Position numbers and translations under genes: made by a program. Shown in pieces: positions 44,606 through 54,109 of a DNA stretch of 64,000 nucleotides; positions within the stretch are counted from its first letter, which is position 1, and each line of letters begins with the position of its first letter. Origin of the DNA: Vreelandella profundi (lineage in GTDB: Bacteria; Pseudomonadota; Gammaproteobacteria; Pseudomonadales; Halomonadaceae); NCBI RefSeq assembly GCF_019722725.1, contig NZ_CP077941.1, positions 1,054,001-1,118,000 of the forward strand. The letters run 5' to 3'. The notes beneath the pieces are model-generated. The model did no database searches, was not told the origin of the DNA, and worked only from the letters and a program-made list of their open reading frames with translations.

Positions 44606-45481
44606 ATGTCCGATCAAATTCAACGCTTTATATTCGATCAAACCAATGTGCGCGGTGAAATCGTCACCCTGTCGGCCGCCTATCACGAAGTGTTGGATCG
44701 CCACGCTTATCCGGCCGCGGTCAATGAGCTGCTGGGCGAGCTTCTGGCCGCGGTGGCGCTGCTGACTGATACGGTTAAGCTGGATGGCACGCTGAGTATT
44801 GAAGTGCGCGGGCGAGGCGTGCTGTCGTTATTAATGGCTGAGTCTAACCCCGGCGGTGAGCTGCGTGCGATTGCCCGTATCGCCGAAGATGCCGCGCTGC
44901 CAAGTGAGCATGCAAGCTTTCGCGAACTGGTGGGCGAAGGCCAAATTGTGATCACTCTCGATCCTCGTGAAGGCAATCGTTATCAAGGTATTGTGGCGCT
45001 AGACCAAGACACGCTGAGCGGCTGCCTGGAGGACTATTTCAGCCAGTCAGAGCAGTTGCCGACTCGCCTATGGCTGGCAGCGAATGAGGGGCGCGCCGGT
45101 GGTTTGCTGTTGCAGCGCCTGCCGGAAGCGTCGCAAAACCAAGATGTTGATGCCTGGAGTCGCAGCGTGCAGCTGGCCGATACTATCAAAACAGAAGAGC
45201 TGTTGGGTCTTGAGCAGCGTGAAGTGCTCTATCGCCTTTATCATGAAGAAACGGTGCGCGTCTTCGATCCGAAAGCGTTACGCTTTGGCTGCACGTGCTC
45301 TCGCGAGCGAATGACGTCCGCGCTGTATTCGTTAGGCCAAGAAGAGCTGCGCGATATTCTCCAAGAACAGGGCGTAATCGACACGCAATGCCACTTTTGT
45401 CACACGAAATATCACTACACGGCGGCGGATATTGAAACTTTGTTGGATGACCCAGAGGCGCCATCACCGATAATTCACTGA
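44606..45481 (+). CDS. hslO: Redox-activated chaperone Hsp33
   Basis: A 291-residue Hsp33. The N-terminal globular domain ends near residue 225, followed by the redox switch C-x-C (C-T-C) and C-x-x-C (C-H-F-C), whose four cysteines bind zinc when reduced and form disulfides on oxidation, turning on holdase activity. The length is that of the family. It follows hslR and is ended by a strong terminator. Confidence 0.97.
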   Translation: MSDQIQRFIFDQTNVRGEIVTLSAAYHEVLDRHAYPAAVNELLGELLAAVALLTDTVKLDGTLSIEVRGRGVLSLLMAESNPGGELRAIARIAEDAALPSEHASFRELVGEGQIVITLDPREGNRYQGIVALDQDTLSGCLEDYFSQSEQLPTRLWLAANEGRAGGLLLQRLPEASQNQDVDAWSRSVQLADTIKTEELLGLEQREVLYRLYHEETVRVFDPKALRFGCTCSRERMTSALYSLGQEELRDILQEQGVIDTQCHFCHTKYHYTAADIETLLDDPEAPSPIIH

Positions 45482-45843
45482 TTGTGTAGTCAGATACAGC
45501 CACCAATGGATCTTCTGCCCGTTGGGGGAGGCTCAATGGATTCAATGAATTCGGCGCTTCTGGCAAACGCCCGTTTGATTATTTACTGCGCTGCAACACA
45601 AAATGTAGTGCCTATGTAGTAGTTTAACTACACGATCTTTGATCTTCGCCCCCGTTTCCCGGGGGCTTTCTTTTTGCCATAATGCGCCCGACTTCAGCGC
45701 ACCCAGCCGGTTTTGTCATGGCTGGGATGAACTTTAAGGCGATGGTAATGAAGATGTTTGCACGTTAGACGCATTGCGTTTTTGCAAGCAGCTCCTTTCG
45801 CCCGGTAAATGAGACACAACGGCCTCAACGCCCAGGAATCGAC
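45482..45843. other. hslO-pckA intergenic region
   Basis: 362 bases. Besides the hslO terminator it holds a repeat motif: TGTAGT (45604), TGTAGT (45615) and its complement ACTACA (45627-45632). The pckA promoter must lie downstream of the terminator, but no strong -35/-10 pair is evident. Confidence 0.5.
45648..45675 (+). terminator. Terminator of the yrfG-hslR-hslO operon
   Basis: A 7-bp GC stem (GCCCCCG/CGGGGGC) with a 5-base loop, followed by TTTCTTTTT. Confidence 0.9.
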
Positions 45844-47400
45844 ATGACCACGACTCAAGCTGCTCCCCAAGCCCACGTCAACCTCAGCAGCGCCGAACTG
45901 ATCGAGCGCGCAGTGGCACGTGGCGAAGGCCGCCTGTCGGCCAACGGTGCTCTGGTAGTAAATACGGGCCTGCGTACCGGTCGTTCTCCGAAAGATCGTT
46001 TCATCGTCGATGAGCCCTCTACGCGTAGTCAAATCGATTGGGGCGGTGTCAACCTGCCTTTCGATGCCGACAAGTTCAGCGCTTTGTGGAACCGGGTTGA
46101 TGAGTATTTAGTTAGCCAAGAACACTTCGTTACTGAACTGCACGTCGGCAGTGACTCTACTCACTACCTGCCGGTTCGCGTCGCCACCCAAACCGCTTGG
46201 CAAAACCTGTTTGGCCGTACCATGTTTGTACGTCCTCAGGCCTACAACCAAGCCGCTAAAGACGAATGGACAATCCTTAATGCCGCAGGCTTTGAGTGTG
46301 ATCCTTCGCGCGACGGCACTAACTCTGATGGCTGTGTGATCATCAACTTCGCTGAGAAGAAAGTGCTAATCGCCGGCATGCGTTACGCTGGTGAAATGAA
46401 AAAAGCCATGTTCTCGGTGCAAAACTTCCTGCTCCCGGCTGCCGACGTGCTGCCGATGCACTGCTCGGCTAACGTTGGTGAAGATGGCGAAACGTGCCTT
46501 TTCTTCGGCCTCTCTGGCACTGGTAAAACCACGCTTTCCGCTGACCAGGCGCGCTTTTTGATTGGCGATGACGAGCACGCTTGGGGCGATGGCATTGTCT
46601 TCAATATGGAAGGCGGCTGCTACGCCAAGTGCATCGATCTTTCTGAAAAGAACGAGCCGGTTATTTGGAACGCCATTAAATTCGGCACCGTGCTTGAGAA
46701 CGTTGTCTTGGATGACCGTCGTGAGCCCGATTACGCTGACGACAGCCTGACTCAGAACTCCCGTGCCGCCTACCCGTTAGAGCACGTCGAGAAGCGCGTA
46801 CCGGAAAACCTGGCGGGCGAGCCGAATGCTATTGTGTTCCTGACTTGCGATATGTCTGGCGTGCTGCCACCGGTGTCCGTGCTGTCTAAAGAAGCGGCGG
46901 CTTATCACTTTCTGTCAGGCTACACCGCCAAAGTGGGCTCAACCGAAATGGGTTCGTCTGAAGGCTTGGCCGCGACGTTTTCTACCTGCTTCGGCGCGCC
47001 GTTCTTCCCGCGTCCTGCACGTGAATACGCGGATCTTTTGATCAAGCGTGTCGACAAAAAAGACGCTCAGGTATATTTGGTCAACACTGGCTGGACAGGC
47101 GGCGCTTACGGTGAAGGCGGCTCACGCTTCTCCATCCCGACGACGCGCGCCATCATCAGTGCTATTCAGTCCGGCGTGCTGCGCGATATCGAAACCAAGC
47201 ATATTGATGGCCTTAATTTGCAGGTGCCTGTTTCCGTGCCGGGCGTTGATTCTAGCCTGCTTGATCCGCGTGAAACCTGGCAAGACCGTGATGCATACGA
47301 TCGTCACCTCAAAGAACTGGCGACGAAGTTTGTTGATAACTTCAAGAAATTCGAAGGTGTCAGCGACGCTATCGTCAAAGCGGGCCCGCAGGTGAGCTGA
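45844..47400 (+). CDS. pckA: ATP-dependent phosphoenolpyruvate carboxykinase
   Basis: A 518-residue enzyme that converts oxaloacetate and ATP to phosphoenolpyruvate, the entry step of gluconeogenesis. The kinase-1 P-loop G-L-S-G-T-G-K-T-T is near residue 222. The kinase-2 region G-D-D-E-H-A-W follows shortly after, as does the [10 protein letters not shown] segment near residue 45. G-G-A-Y-G-E-G near the end is the adenine-binding part. ATP specificity follows from the family branch. Its own terminator lies 26 bases after the stop. Confidence 0.98.
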   Translation: MTTTQAAPQAHVNLSSAELIERAVARGEGRLSANGALVVNTGLRTGRSPKDRFIVDEPSTRSQIDWGGVNLPFDADKFSALWNRVDEYLVSQEHFVTELHVGSDSTHYLPVRVATQTAWQNLFGRTMFVRPQAYNQAAKDEWTILNAAGFECDPSRDGTNSDGCVIINFAEKKVLIAGMRYAGEMKKAMFSVQNFLLPAADVLPMHCSANVGEDGETCLFFGLSGTGKTTLSADQARFLIGDDEHAWGDGIVFNMEGGCYAKCIDLSEKNEPVIWNAIKFGTVLENVVLDDRREPDYADDSLTQNSRAAYPLEHVEKRVPENLAGEPNAIVFLTCDMSGVLPPVSVLSKEAAAYHFLSGYTAKVGSTEMGSSEGLAATFSTCFGAPFFPRPAREYADLLIKRVDKKDAQVYLVNTGWTGGAYGEGGSRFSIPTTRAIISAIQSGVLRDIETKHIDGLNLQVPVSVPGVDSSLLDPRETWQDRDAYDRHLKELATKFVDNFKKFEGVSDAIVKAGPQVS

Positions 47401-47426
47401 AAATAGGCTTGCCTGTCAGTGTTATC

Positions 47427-47462
47427 AAAATGGGACAGTGCTTCGGCACTGTCCCATTTTTT
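47427..47462 (+). terminator. Terminator of pckA
   Basis: A perfect 15-bp stem (AAAATGGGACAGTGC arm) closed by a TTCG tetraloop, followed by TTTTTT. Confidence 0.95.
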
Positions 47463-47632
47463 ATGGGTGGCTGCGGATCATTGTGATGTCGTCTGATCAT
47501 AGCTTTTGTTTATGGCCGATGACGAGACGCCGCAAATGGGCCTTGCCCGGTTGCGCTGCAAGTCATGCCAGCCGCGGCAGGTTTGTGGTACCTTGGCAAC
47601 ATATCAAATGCTGCATGAGTTAGTTGTAATTT

Positions 47633-49978
47633 ATGGATGTCAATCAGCGTATTATTTCCCGCCTAGCCACTGAACTAGGCGTACGTCCCGAACAAGTTTC
47701 TGCCACGGTAGAGCTGCTGGATGGCGGCGCCACCGTGCCGTTTATTGCCCGCTATCGTAAAGAAGTCACCGGCGCCCTGGACGATATTCAGCTACGCCAG
47801 TTAGATGAACGGCTGCGCTATTTGCGCGAGCTGGAAGAGCGCCGCAGCGCAGTGCTCACCGCCATTGATGAGCAGGGCAAGCTAGACGGCCCGCTGAAGG
47901 CCAGCATTGACGCCGCTGAAACCAAGCAGCGGCTGGAAGATCTGTACCTGCCCTTTAAGAAAAAGCGCCGCACTAAAGCACAAATCGCCCGTGAAGCAGG
48001 GCTTGAGCCGCTGGCCGATGCGCTGCTGGCTGATCCTACGCTCAACCCTGAAAGCGAAGCCGCTCATTATTTACGCCCGGCGGAAGGTGATATTCCCGCC
48101 ATCGAAGATGCCAAGGCTGCGCTAGATGGCGCCAAGCAGATTTTGATGGAGCGCTTTGCCGAAGACCCCGAGCTGATTGGCCAATTACGCGAACGGCTGT
48201 GGCAAGAGGGCGAACTTAGTGCGCGCGTGCTTGAGGGCAAACAGCAGGAGGGCGCTAAGTTTTCCGACTACTTTGAGCACGACGAGAAGCTGGCCAAAGC
48301 GCCGTCTCACCGCGCGTTGGCAATGTTCCGCGCGCGCAACGAAGGTGTTTTAAGCCTGTCGATTCGTTTGCCTGGTGAAGACGATGCTCCAATTCATCCT
48401 GCTCAGGTGACGATTGCCAAGCAGTTCGGCATTAGTGATCAGGGGCGTGCGGCGGATAAGTGGCTCGCTGAAGTTGTCCGCTGGACCTGGCGCGTAAAGC
48501 TTTATACCGCACTGGAAACCGAGCTGCTGGGCCGCCTACGCGAAGCCGCTGAATTAACGGCGATCGAAGTGTTTGCAGCCAACCTGAAAGACCTGCTGCT
48601 AGCGGCACCCGCGGGCCAGAAGATTACGCTCGCGATTGATCCCGGCCAGCGGACGGGCTGTAAAATTGCGGTGATCGATGCCACCGGGCAATTTATCGAC
48701 CAAGCGACTATTTATCCTCACGCGCCGCAGAATCGCTGGGATGAGTCGTTAGGCGTGCTAACCAAGCTGATCAAGCAGCACGGCGTTGCGCTGATTGCTG
48801 TTGGTAACGGCACCGCTAGCCGTGAAACCGATAAGCTGGCAGGTGAGTTGGTCAAGGCGCTGGCGCCCGCGCATCGGTTAAGCAAAGTGATGGTCTCAGA
48901 AGCAGGTGCCTCGGTGTATTCTGCCTCTGAATACGCCTCGCGTGAACTGCCTGATTTAGACGTTACTATCCGCGGCGCGGTGTCCATCGGCCGTCGCCTG
49001 CAGGACCCGCTCGCGGAGCTGGTCAAAATCGAGCCCAAGTCGATTGGCGTGGGGCAATATCAGCACGATGTTTCCCAGGTACAGCTGTCGCGTAGCCTGG
49101 AAGTCGTGATCGAAGACTGCGTTAATGCGGTCGGTGTCGATCTCAATACCGCCTCCAGCGCGCTCCTTTCACGGGTGGCTGGGCTGAGTGCGGCGCTGGC
49201 TGAAAATATTGTTGCTCAACGCAATGCAAAAGGCGCTTTTAAAAGCCGTAAAGAGCTATTAGAGGTAAGCCGCTTAGGCGCGAAAACCTTTGAGCAGTGC
49301 GCCGGCTTTCTGCGTATTCATAATGCGAATAACCCGTTGGATGCTAGTGCCGTTCACCCTGAGGCCTATTCTTTGGTGGAGCGTATCGCTAAGCAGGGTG
49401 GTCGTGAAGTGAAAGGTTTGATCGGCGATAGCGCGGCACTCAAAGCGTTCAAGCCTGCCGACTTTGCCGACGAGCGTTTTGGGGTGCCTACGGTTAGCGA
49501 TATTCTTAAAGAGCTAGATAAACCCGGCCGCGATCCGCGCCCTGAGTTTAAAGCCGCTGAGTTTCGTGAAGGGGTTGAAACACTTAAAGATCTCAAGCTC
49601 GCCATGGTGCTTGAAGGTACGGTTACCAACGTCACGCACTTTGGTGCCTTTGTTGATATTGGCGTCCATCAGGATGGCCTGGTGCATATCTCGGCGTTAT
49701 CAGACCGTTTTATCGACGACCCGCGCAGCGTTGTAAAGGCCGGGGACATTGTGACGGTTAAAGTGATGAGCGTTGATATTGCGCGTAAGCGAGTAGGGCT
49801 CTCCATGCGCTTGGATGATCAGCCTGAGGCTGAAAATGATGCTAAGAACGGCGCTGACTCGCATAACGCTCAGCGAAAGCCTGCGCGGGGGCAGCGTAGT
49901 GCTTCGAAACCCTCTGAACAGGCGGCGCCCATGGGTGCACTTGGCGCCGCTTTGTTAAAGGCGCGTGGCGGAAAATAG
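47633..49978 (+). CDS. tex: Transcription accessory protein Tex
   Basis: A 781-residue RNA-binding protein, highly conserved in bacteria. The N-terminal helical part (R-Y-R-K-E-V-T-G near residue 42) leads to a YqgF/RNase H-like domain (about 325-450, with I-D-P-G and R-T-G-C-K). Helix-hairpin-helix motifs follow around 490-560 (D-L-N-T-A-S-S-A-L-L). An S1 domain lies at about 655-725 (G-A-F-V-D-I-G-V-H-Q-D-G-L-V-H-I-S). The end is a low-complexity basic tail. Tex affects transcription and RNA turnover; its exact role varies between species. Confidence 0.96.
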   Translation: MDVNQRIISRLATELGVRPEQVSATVELLDGGATVPFIARYRKEVTGALDDIQLRQLDERLRYLRELEERRSAVLTAIDEQGKLDGPLKASIDAAETKQRLEDLYLPFKKKRRTKAQIAREAGLEPLADALLADPTLNPESEAAHYLRPAEGDIPAIEDAKAALDGAKQILMERFAEDPELIGQLRERLWQEGELSARVLEGKQQEGAKFSDYFEHDEKLAKAPSHRALAMFRARNEGVLSLSIRLPGEDDAPIHPAQVTIAKQFGISDQGRAADKWLAEVVRWTWRVKLYTALETELLGRLREAAELTAIEVFAANLKDLLLAAPAGQKITLAIDPGQRTGCKIAVIDATGQFIDQATIYPHAPQNRWDESLGVLTKLIKQHGVALIAVGNGTASRETDKLAGELVKALAPAHRLSKVMVSEAGASVYSASEYASRELPDLDVTIRGAVSIGRRLQDPLAELVKIEPKSIGVGQYQHDVSQVQLSRSLEVVIEDCVNAVGVDLNTASSALLSRVAGLSAALAENIVAQRNAKGAFKSRKELLEVSRLGAKTFEQCAGFLRIHNANNPLDASAVHPEAYSLVERIAKQGGREVKGLIGDSAALKAFKPADFADERFGVPTVSDILKELDKPGRDPRPEFKAAEFREGVETLKDLKLAMVLEGTVTNVTHFGAFVDIGVHQDGLVHISALSDRFIDDPRSVVKAGDIVTVKVMSVDIARKRVGLSMRLDDQPEAENDAKNGADSHNAQRKPARGQRSASKPSEQAAPMGALGAALLKARGGK

Positions 49979-50004
49979 TCACAGGCAGCGGTTAAGTTTC
50001 GCGT

Positions 50005-50049
50005 GCCTTGAAAAAGCATGTCTTGAAAAGCATGCCTTGAAAAATGCAT
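50005..50049. repeat. Three imperfect tandem repeats of 14-16 bases
   Basis: Units at 50005-50019, 50020-50033 and 50034-50049 share the pattern G(C/T)CTTGAAAA(A)(T)GCAT. They lie in the tex-gshA gap, ahead of a hairpin. Confidence 0.7.
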
Positions 50050-50115
50050 GGTTGCCGCCATATCCTGCCTTCTACTCGCGAAGCAGAGATGCTGACGATG
50101 CCACCTGATTTCACC

Positions 50116-50138
50116 AAGGCCCGCCATCGGCGGGCTTT
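50116..50138 (+). terminator. Hairpin just ahead of gshA
   Basis: A stem of about 10 bp (GCCCGCC/GGCGGGC core with weaker outer pairs) and a 3-base loop, followed by TTTA. It lies only a few bases ahead of the gshA ribosome binding site, so it may end tex transcription or shape the gshA leader. Confidence 0.5.
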
Positions 50139-50158
50139 ACTGACAAGGAGTGTTCACC

Positions 50159-51799
50159 TTGCCTGAACCACTCACTGTGCCATCCGCGCTGACCGCGCAA
50201 GTTGAACGCCTGCTTCCCAGTGCGCGCCTTGGCCGGTTGGGCCGCCTGCGTCGTGGGCTTGAAAAAGAAGGGCTGCGAGTTGACGCCAATGGCCACATTG
50301 CGCAAACCCCGCATCCTCACGCGCTGGGCTCCAAGCTAACTCACCCGCATATCACCACCGACTACTCCGAGTCGCTGATTGAGTACATCACGCCGGTTTA
50401 CTCACAGCCGGGTGAGGCGCTGTGCTTTTTATCTGACCTGCATACGTTTACCTATCATCATCTGCAAAACGAGTGGATTTGGCCTGGCAGCATGCCGTCC
50501 AGGCTGTCGGGTAACGACAGTGTGCCGATTGCCGACTACGGCAGCTCCAATGTTGGCACCATGAAGCATGTCTACCGCAAAGGGCTCGACATGCGCTATG
50601 GGCGCATCATGCAGGCGATTGCCGGCGTTCATTACAACGTATCGTTGCCGGATGATATGTGGCACGCCCTGCGTGAAATGGAAAAAGCCACTAACATTCC
50701 CTTCAACGATTATCGCTCCACCCGCTATTTCGGCATGATTCGTCATTTCCGTCGCCATAGCTGGCTGCTGCTGTATCTATTTGGTGCGTCACCGGCCATT
50801 GATAAAAGCTTTCTGCCTGCAGGCAACGTGCCTGAGAAGCTGCAGTCGCTCAGTGACGACACTTATTTTGCGCCTTACGCGACGACCCTGCGTATGTCGG
50901 ATCTTGGGTACCAAAATAAAGTGCAGTCGCAGCTTAAAATCTGCTTTAACTCGCTGTCGAATTACGTCAATACGCTGCGTCACGCGATCTCATCGCCATG
51001 GCCCGACTATGAAGCAATGGGCGTTAACGTAGATGGCGAGTGGCGTCAGCTAAACGCTAATATTCTGCAAATCGAGAACGAATATTACAGCGATATTCGT
51101 CCCAAGCGTGTCGCCAAGCACAACGAAACGCCGAGTCAGGCGCTGGAAGCCCGCGGCGTGGAATATATTGAAGTGCGCTGTTTAGATCTCAACCCCTTCG
51201 ATCCGCTGGGCGTTAATGAAATCCAAATGCGCTTTGTGGATACGTTCTTGATGTGGTGTCTGCTTAGCGACAGCCCGTGGATTTCCGACGAGGAATGTGA
51301 CCGCTTAGACGACAACCGCCGTTGGGTCGTCGAGCGCGGTCGCGACCCTGACCTTAAGCTGTTTCATAATGGCAAGCCCACCTCGGTGAGCGAGTGGGGC
51401 GAACAGATCTTTGCGGAAATGGGCGAAGTGGCCCGCCTGCTTGACGGAGTAGAAGACGGCGCACCTCACGCAGAGGCATTAGCGAGCCTTGCGCCAAGGC
51501 TGAGTGACCCCTCACTAACGCCTTCCGCTCAGGTGCTTGAACGCCTGAAGGAAAACGGCGGCTCGTTAAGTGATTTGATGCTGAGTCTGGCCCAAGAGCA
51601 GGCGGAGCAGCTGAAGGCTGCGCCGATGCAGCGCTGTCGCGAGGCGTTATTAGCCCAGCTAATTGAGACATCGCACCAGCAGCAGCATGATATTGAAGCC
51701 GCTGATAAAGAGACGTTCTCTGAGTTTTTGCAGGTTTACTTTACTAAAGCACGCGAATCCCGCGCGTTGTCGGCGCTACCTTCTGAGGCTCGCCAATGA
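50159..51799 (+). CDS. gshA: Glutamate-cysteine ligase
   Basis: A 546-residue gammaproteobacterial-type GshA, the first enzyme of glutathione synthesis. The N-terminal G-L-E-K-E-G-L-R (about residue 33) and D-Y-S-E-S-L-I-E-Y-I-T-P are ATP/glutamate-site segments. V-H-Y-N-V-S-L-P and the R-x-L-D-L-N-P-F-like stretch follow. AAGGAG is best placed for a TTG start at 50159, with eight bases between. The GTG at 50150 overlaps that ribosome binding site. The TTG start may keep expression low. It overlaps dsbB by four bases. Confidence 0.95.
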   Translation: MPEPLTVPSALTAQVERLLPSARLGRLGRLRRGLEKEGLRVDANGHIAQTPHPHALGSKLTHPHITTDYSESLIEYITPVYSQPGEALCFLSDLHTFTYHHLQNEWIWPGSMPSRLSGNDSVPIADYGSSNVGTMKHVYRKGLDMRYGRIMQAIAGVHYNVSLPDDMWHALREMEKATNIPFNDYRSTRYFGMIRHFRRHSWLLLYLFGASPAIDKSFLPAGNVPEKLQSLSDDTYFAPYATTLRMSDLGYQNKVQSQLKICFNSLSNYVNTLRHAISSPWPDYEAMGVNVDGEWRQLNANILQIENEYYSDIRPKRVAKHNETPSQALEARGVEYIEVRCLDLNPFDPLGVNEIQMRFVDTFLMWCLLSDSPWISDEECDRLDDNRRWVVERGRDPDLKLFHNGKPTSVSEWGEQIFAEMGEVARLLDGVEDGAPHAEALASLAPRLSDPSLTPSAQVLERLKENGGSLSDLMLSLAQEQAEQLKAAPMQRCREALLAQLIETSHQQQHDIEAADKETFSEFLQVYFTKARESRALSALPSEARQ

Positions 51800-52299
51800 T
51801 CCTGCACTCTTTTCGCTCAATAGCTCTGGCCGGTTTAGCTTTCTGCGTATTGATGATGGCGGTTGCCCTTGGCCTTGAGCATATAGGCGGTTATGAACCC
51901 TGCCCGCTGTGTATTTTTCAGCGCGTAGCGGTGATTGCGGCTGGGATTGTGTTCGCCATTGCCGCTATACATAACCCAGCGGGCCGCGTCGGCAAAGTCA
52001 TTTACGGGCTTCTGTCGCTGGTGGCCGTGGGAGCCGGTGTGTTTGTCGCCGGGCGCCACGTGTGGTTGCAGTCGCTGCCTGCCGACGAGGTTCCTTCATG
52101 CGGACCTGGGCTGGATTACATGATGGATATCCTGCCCATGCGGGACGTCGTGGCCATGGTGTTAAACAGCTCCGGTGAGTGTGCCAACATCGATTTCTCG
52201 TTGTTAGGGCTCTCACTGCCTGCCTGGACGTTGATCGGTTTTGCCATTTTGGCGATCGCCGTGCTGCGTATGCTAGTGCTAGCCGCGCGTCAACGGTAA
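51796..52299 (+). CDS. dsbB: Disulfide bond formation protein B
   Basis: A 167-residue four-helix inner-membrane oxidase that re-oxidises DsbA and passes electrons to quinone. Both periplasmic cysteine pairs are present: C36-P-L-C39 and C102 with C129. The R after the first pair (F-Q-R) is conserved. The ATG overlaps the gshA stop, linking glutathione synthesis and disulfide formation in one transcript. Confidence 0.96.
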   Translation: MILHSFRSIALAGLAFCVLMMAVALGLEHIGGYEPCPLCIFQRVAVIAAGIVFAIAAIHNPAGRVGKVIYGLLSLVAVGAGVFVAGRHVWLQSLPADEVPSCGPGLDYMMDILPMRDVVAMVLNSSGECANIDFSLLGLSLPAWTLIGFAILAIAVLRMLVLAARQR

Positions 52300-52341
52300 C
52301 GTTAAGGCTGTGCGATAGTGCTATCTGACAAGGAGTGCGGC

Positions 52342-53196
52342 GTGCTTTATAAACACTTTACCAGCCAAGAAGAGATCGATCGTGCCTACGACCCGATGCT
52401 GGGTCGTGACCCGATAGTGTTGGTAAATGATTGGCGGCAGCGCAGCGAAGCATCGCGGGAAAAGCATCGCGTCACCTTAAATCTTGCTTATGGCGCCTCG
52501 CTTGCTGAACGTATGGATATCTTCCATGCCGATGGCCCTAAAGCGCCCGTGCATGTGTTCTTTCACGGCGGTTACTGGCGCTCACTCAGTCATCGTGAAT
52601 TTAGCTTTATCGTCGATGATCTCGTTAAATCCGGTATCACGGTAGCGGTGGTCAACTATGCGCTGTGCCCTCAGGTGCGCTTTAGCGAGCTGGTGCGGCA
52701 GAGTCAGGCCGCGGTGGCCTACGTTTCTCGTCATGCCGCCGAGCTGGGCGTTGACTCGGATCAGCTAAGTATTTCAGGGCACTCAGCGGGCGGGCATCTG
52801 TGTGCCATGCTGATGTCGACCGATTGGCAGGGCACCTTTGGCTTGCCGAACCAGCTGATTCGTGGCGCGTTGTGCGTGAGCGGCTTATACGATCTGCGGC
52901 CGTTTCCGTGGTCGTGGCTGCAGGCTAAGCTTCAGCTGACGGGGCATGATGTGCACGAATTCAGTCCTTTAGGGCTAGCGTGTCGAGTGCCTGCGCCTAT
53001 GCATCTCGTGGCAGGTGAGCTGGAGCTGGAGGGGTTTCAAAGCCAAATGAGCGACTATAGCGAGCATTTGAGCCAGCACGGTCAGCATGTTACCCAGCAG
53101 CTAATCCCCAACGTGGACCACTTCTCAATTCTCGAGCACTATCTTAACGATGGGTGCTTTGTGGAATGGATTAAAGCCTTTCACGGTTTAAGCTAG
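52342..53196 (+). CDS. Alpha/beta hydrolase (kynurenine formamidase-like)
   Basis: A 284-residue soluble hydrolase. The oxyanion motif H-G-G-Y-W (about 79-83) and nucleophile elbow S-G-H-S-A-G-G-H (about 150-157) are those of the esterase/lipase branch that includes bacterial kynurenine formamidase-like enzymes. The catalytic His is in N-V-D-H-F near the end. GTG 52342 follows AAGGAG by six bases, better than the GTG at 52318. Given the aminobenzoate-type cluster on the other strand, a link to tryptophan/kynurenine breakdown is possible but unproven. Confidence 0.87.
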   Translation: MLYKHFTSQEEIDRAYDPMLGRDPIVLVNDWRQRSEASREKHRVTLNLAYGASLAERMDIFHADGPKAPVHVFFHGGYWRSLSHREFSFIVDDLVKSGITVAVVNYALCPQVRFSELVRQSQAAVAYVSRHAAELGVDSDQLSISGHSAGGHLCAMLMSTDWQGTFGLPNQLIRGALCVSGLYDLRPFPWSWLQAKLQLTGHDVHEFSPLGLACRVPAPMHLVAGELELEGFQSQMSDYSEHLSQHGQHVTQQLIPNVDHFSILEHYLNDGCFVEWIKAFHGLS

Positions 53197-53218
53197 CGCC
53201 CCGCTGGGGGCGCTGTTT
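53195..53218. terminator. Terminator between the hydrolase gene and the catabolic cluster
   Basis: A perfect 8-bp GC-rich stem (AGCGCCCC/GGGGCGCT) with a 4-base loop, followed by GTTTA on the plus strand. It separates two convergent transcripts. Confidence 0.7.
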
Positions 53219-53225
53219 ATGGCCG

Positions 53226-53645
53226 CTAGGTGGAGGCGGAAGGTATCACCGCGGTTGCTTCGATCTCTACTTTAGCCTGGTCTTCGACAAGCCCCGCTAC
53301 CTGAACCATGGTCATCGCCGGGAAATGCTTGCCGAGCACTTCTCGGTAGGCGGCGCCTACGTCTTTAAGGCGGGCTAAATACTCCTTCTTGTCCGTCACG
53401 TACCAGGTTAAACGTACCAGGTGCTCTGGGCCTGCTCCCGCCTCTTTTAGTACCGCCACAATGTTTTGCAGCGCTTGGTTAACTTGCACAGCAAAGTCAT
53501 CGCTTTCAAAGATATGCTCGGCATTCCAGCCAATCTGCCCGCCGACAAAAACAGTCTGGCCGGAGGCAAGTACGCCATTGGCATAGCCTACGGCTGCCTT
53601 CCAGTGAGAAGGATGAAGAAGCTGATGAAAGGTGGCGTCACTCAT
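53226..53645 (-). CDS. RidA-family protein of the catabolic cluster
   Basis: A 139-residue YjgF/YER057c/UK114-type trimer-forming protein. The G-Q-I-G-W segment and the F-P-A-M-T-M-V-Q-V ... V-E-I-E-A-T-A-V end are the family pattern. In classical RidA the position after F-P-A is an Arg that holds the substrate carboxylate; here it is Met, so normal 2-aminoacrylate deaminase activity is unlikely. Last gene of the cluster, 11 bases after the thioesterase gene. It may hydrolyse an imine/enamine intermediate or act on a CoA-bound substrate without a free carboxylate. Confidence 0.9.
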   Translation of the reverse strand: MSDATFHQLLHPSHWKAAVGYANGVLASGQTVFVGGQIGWNAEHIFESDDFAVQVNQALQNIVAVLKEAGAGPEHLVRLTWYVTDKKEYLARLKDVGAAYREVLGKHFPAMTMVQVAGLVEDQAKVEIEATAVIPSAST

Positions 53646-53656
53646 TAGGGCTATCC

Positions 53657-54064
53657 TTATAGGTTATCAACGGTAATGTGCTGGCGTATCGCGTCGGTCC
53701 ATGGCATAGACTTACCGCTCGTTAAATCCATAAATACCAAAGTAGAACAACTTGTTAGGCGTTTTTGCTCACCACAGTAAGCAACGATCTTAAGATCCAA
53801 ACTGCTGCGTCCAATGGCCTGAACGGTTAATTCAAAGTTAAGCAGCTCGCCGAGCCGGCTAGGCGCGTGAAACTGCGTGTCGATAGCGGCGGTGGGCACT
53901 CCGGTGCCGCTTTCAACATGCAGCTGATTAAAATCGTGATGCACGACTTCCGCAAACCAGTCCTCGACGACCGAGTTGATCAACTCAAAATAGCGAGGAT
54001 AAAAAACGATCCCCGCCGGATCGCAGTGCTGAAAGCGCACTTTTCGCTGGGTCCTAAACGCCAT
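53657..54064 (-). CDS. Hotdog-fold acyl-CoA thioesterase (4HBT type)
   Basis: A 135-residue single hotdog domain. R-F-Q-H-C-D-P-A-G-I-V-F-Y-P-R-Y-F near the start, with its Asp (residue 15), is the 4-hydroxybenzoyl-CoA thioesterase-type active site. In this cluster it could release CoA from dead-end aryl-CoA or ring-cleaved acyl-CoA. It lies 45 bases after the ATPase gene. Confidence 0.9.
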   Translation of the reverse strand: MAFRTQRKVRFQHCDPAGIVFYPRYFELINSVVEDWFAEVVHHDFNQLHVESGTGVPTAAIDTQFHAPSRLGELLNFELTVQAIGRSSLDLKIVAYCGEQKRLTSCSTLVFMDLTSGKSMPWTDAIRQHITVDNL

Positions 54065-54109
54065 GGCTTCCCCCTGTGCTTATTCTCAATGACACGCCCA
54101 AGCTCTCAA

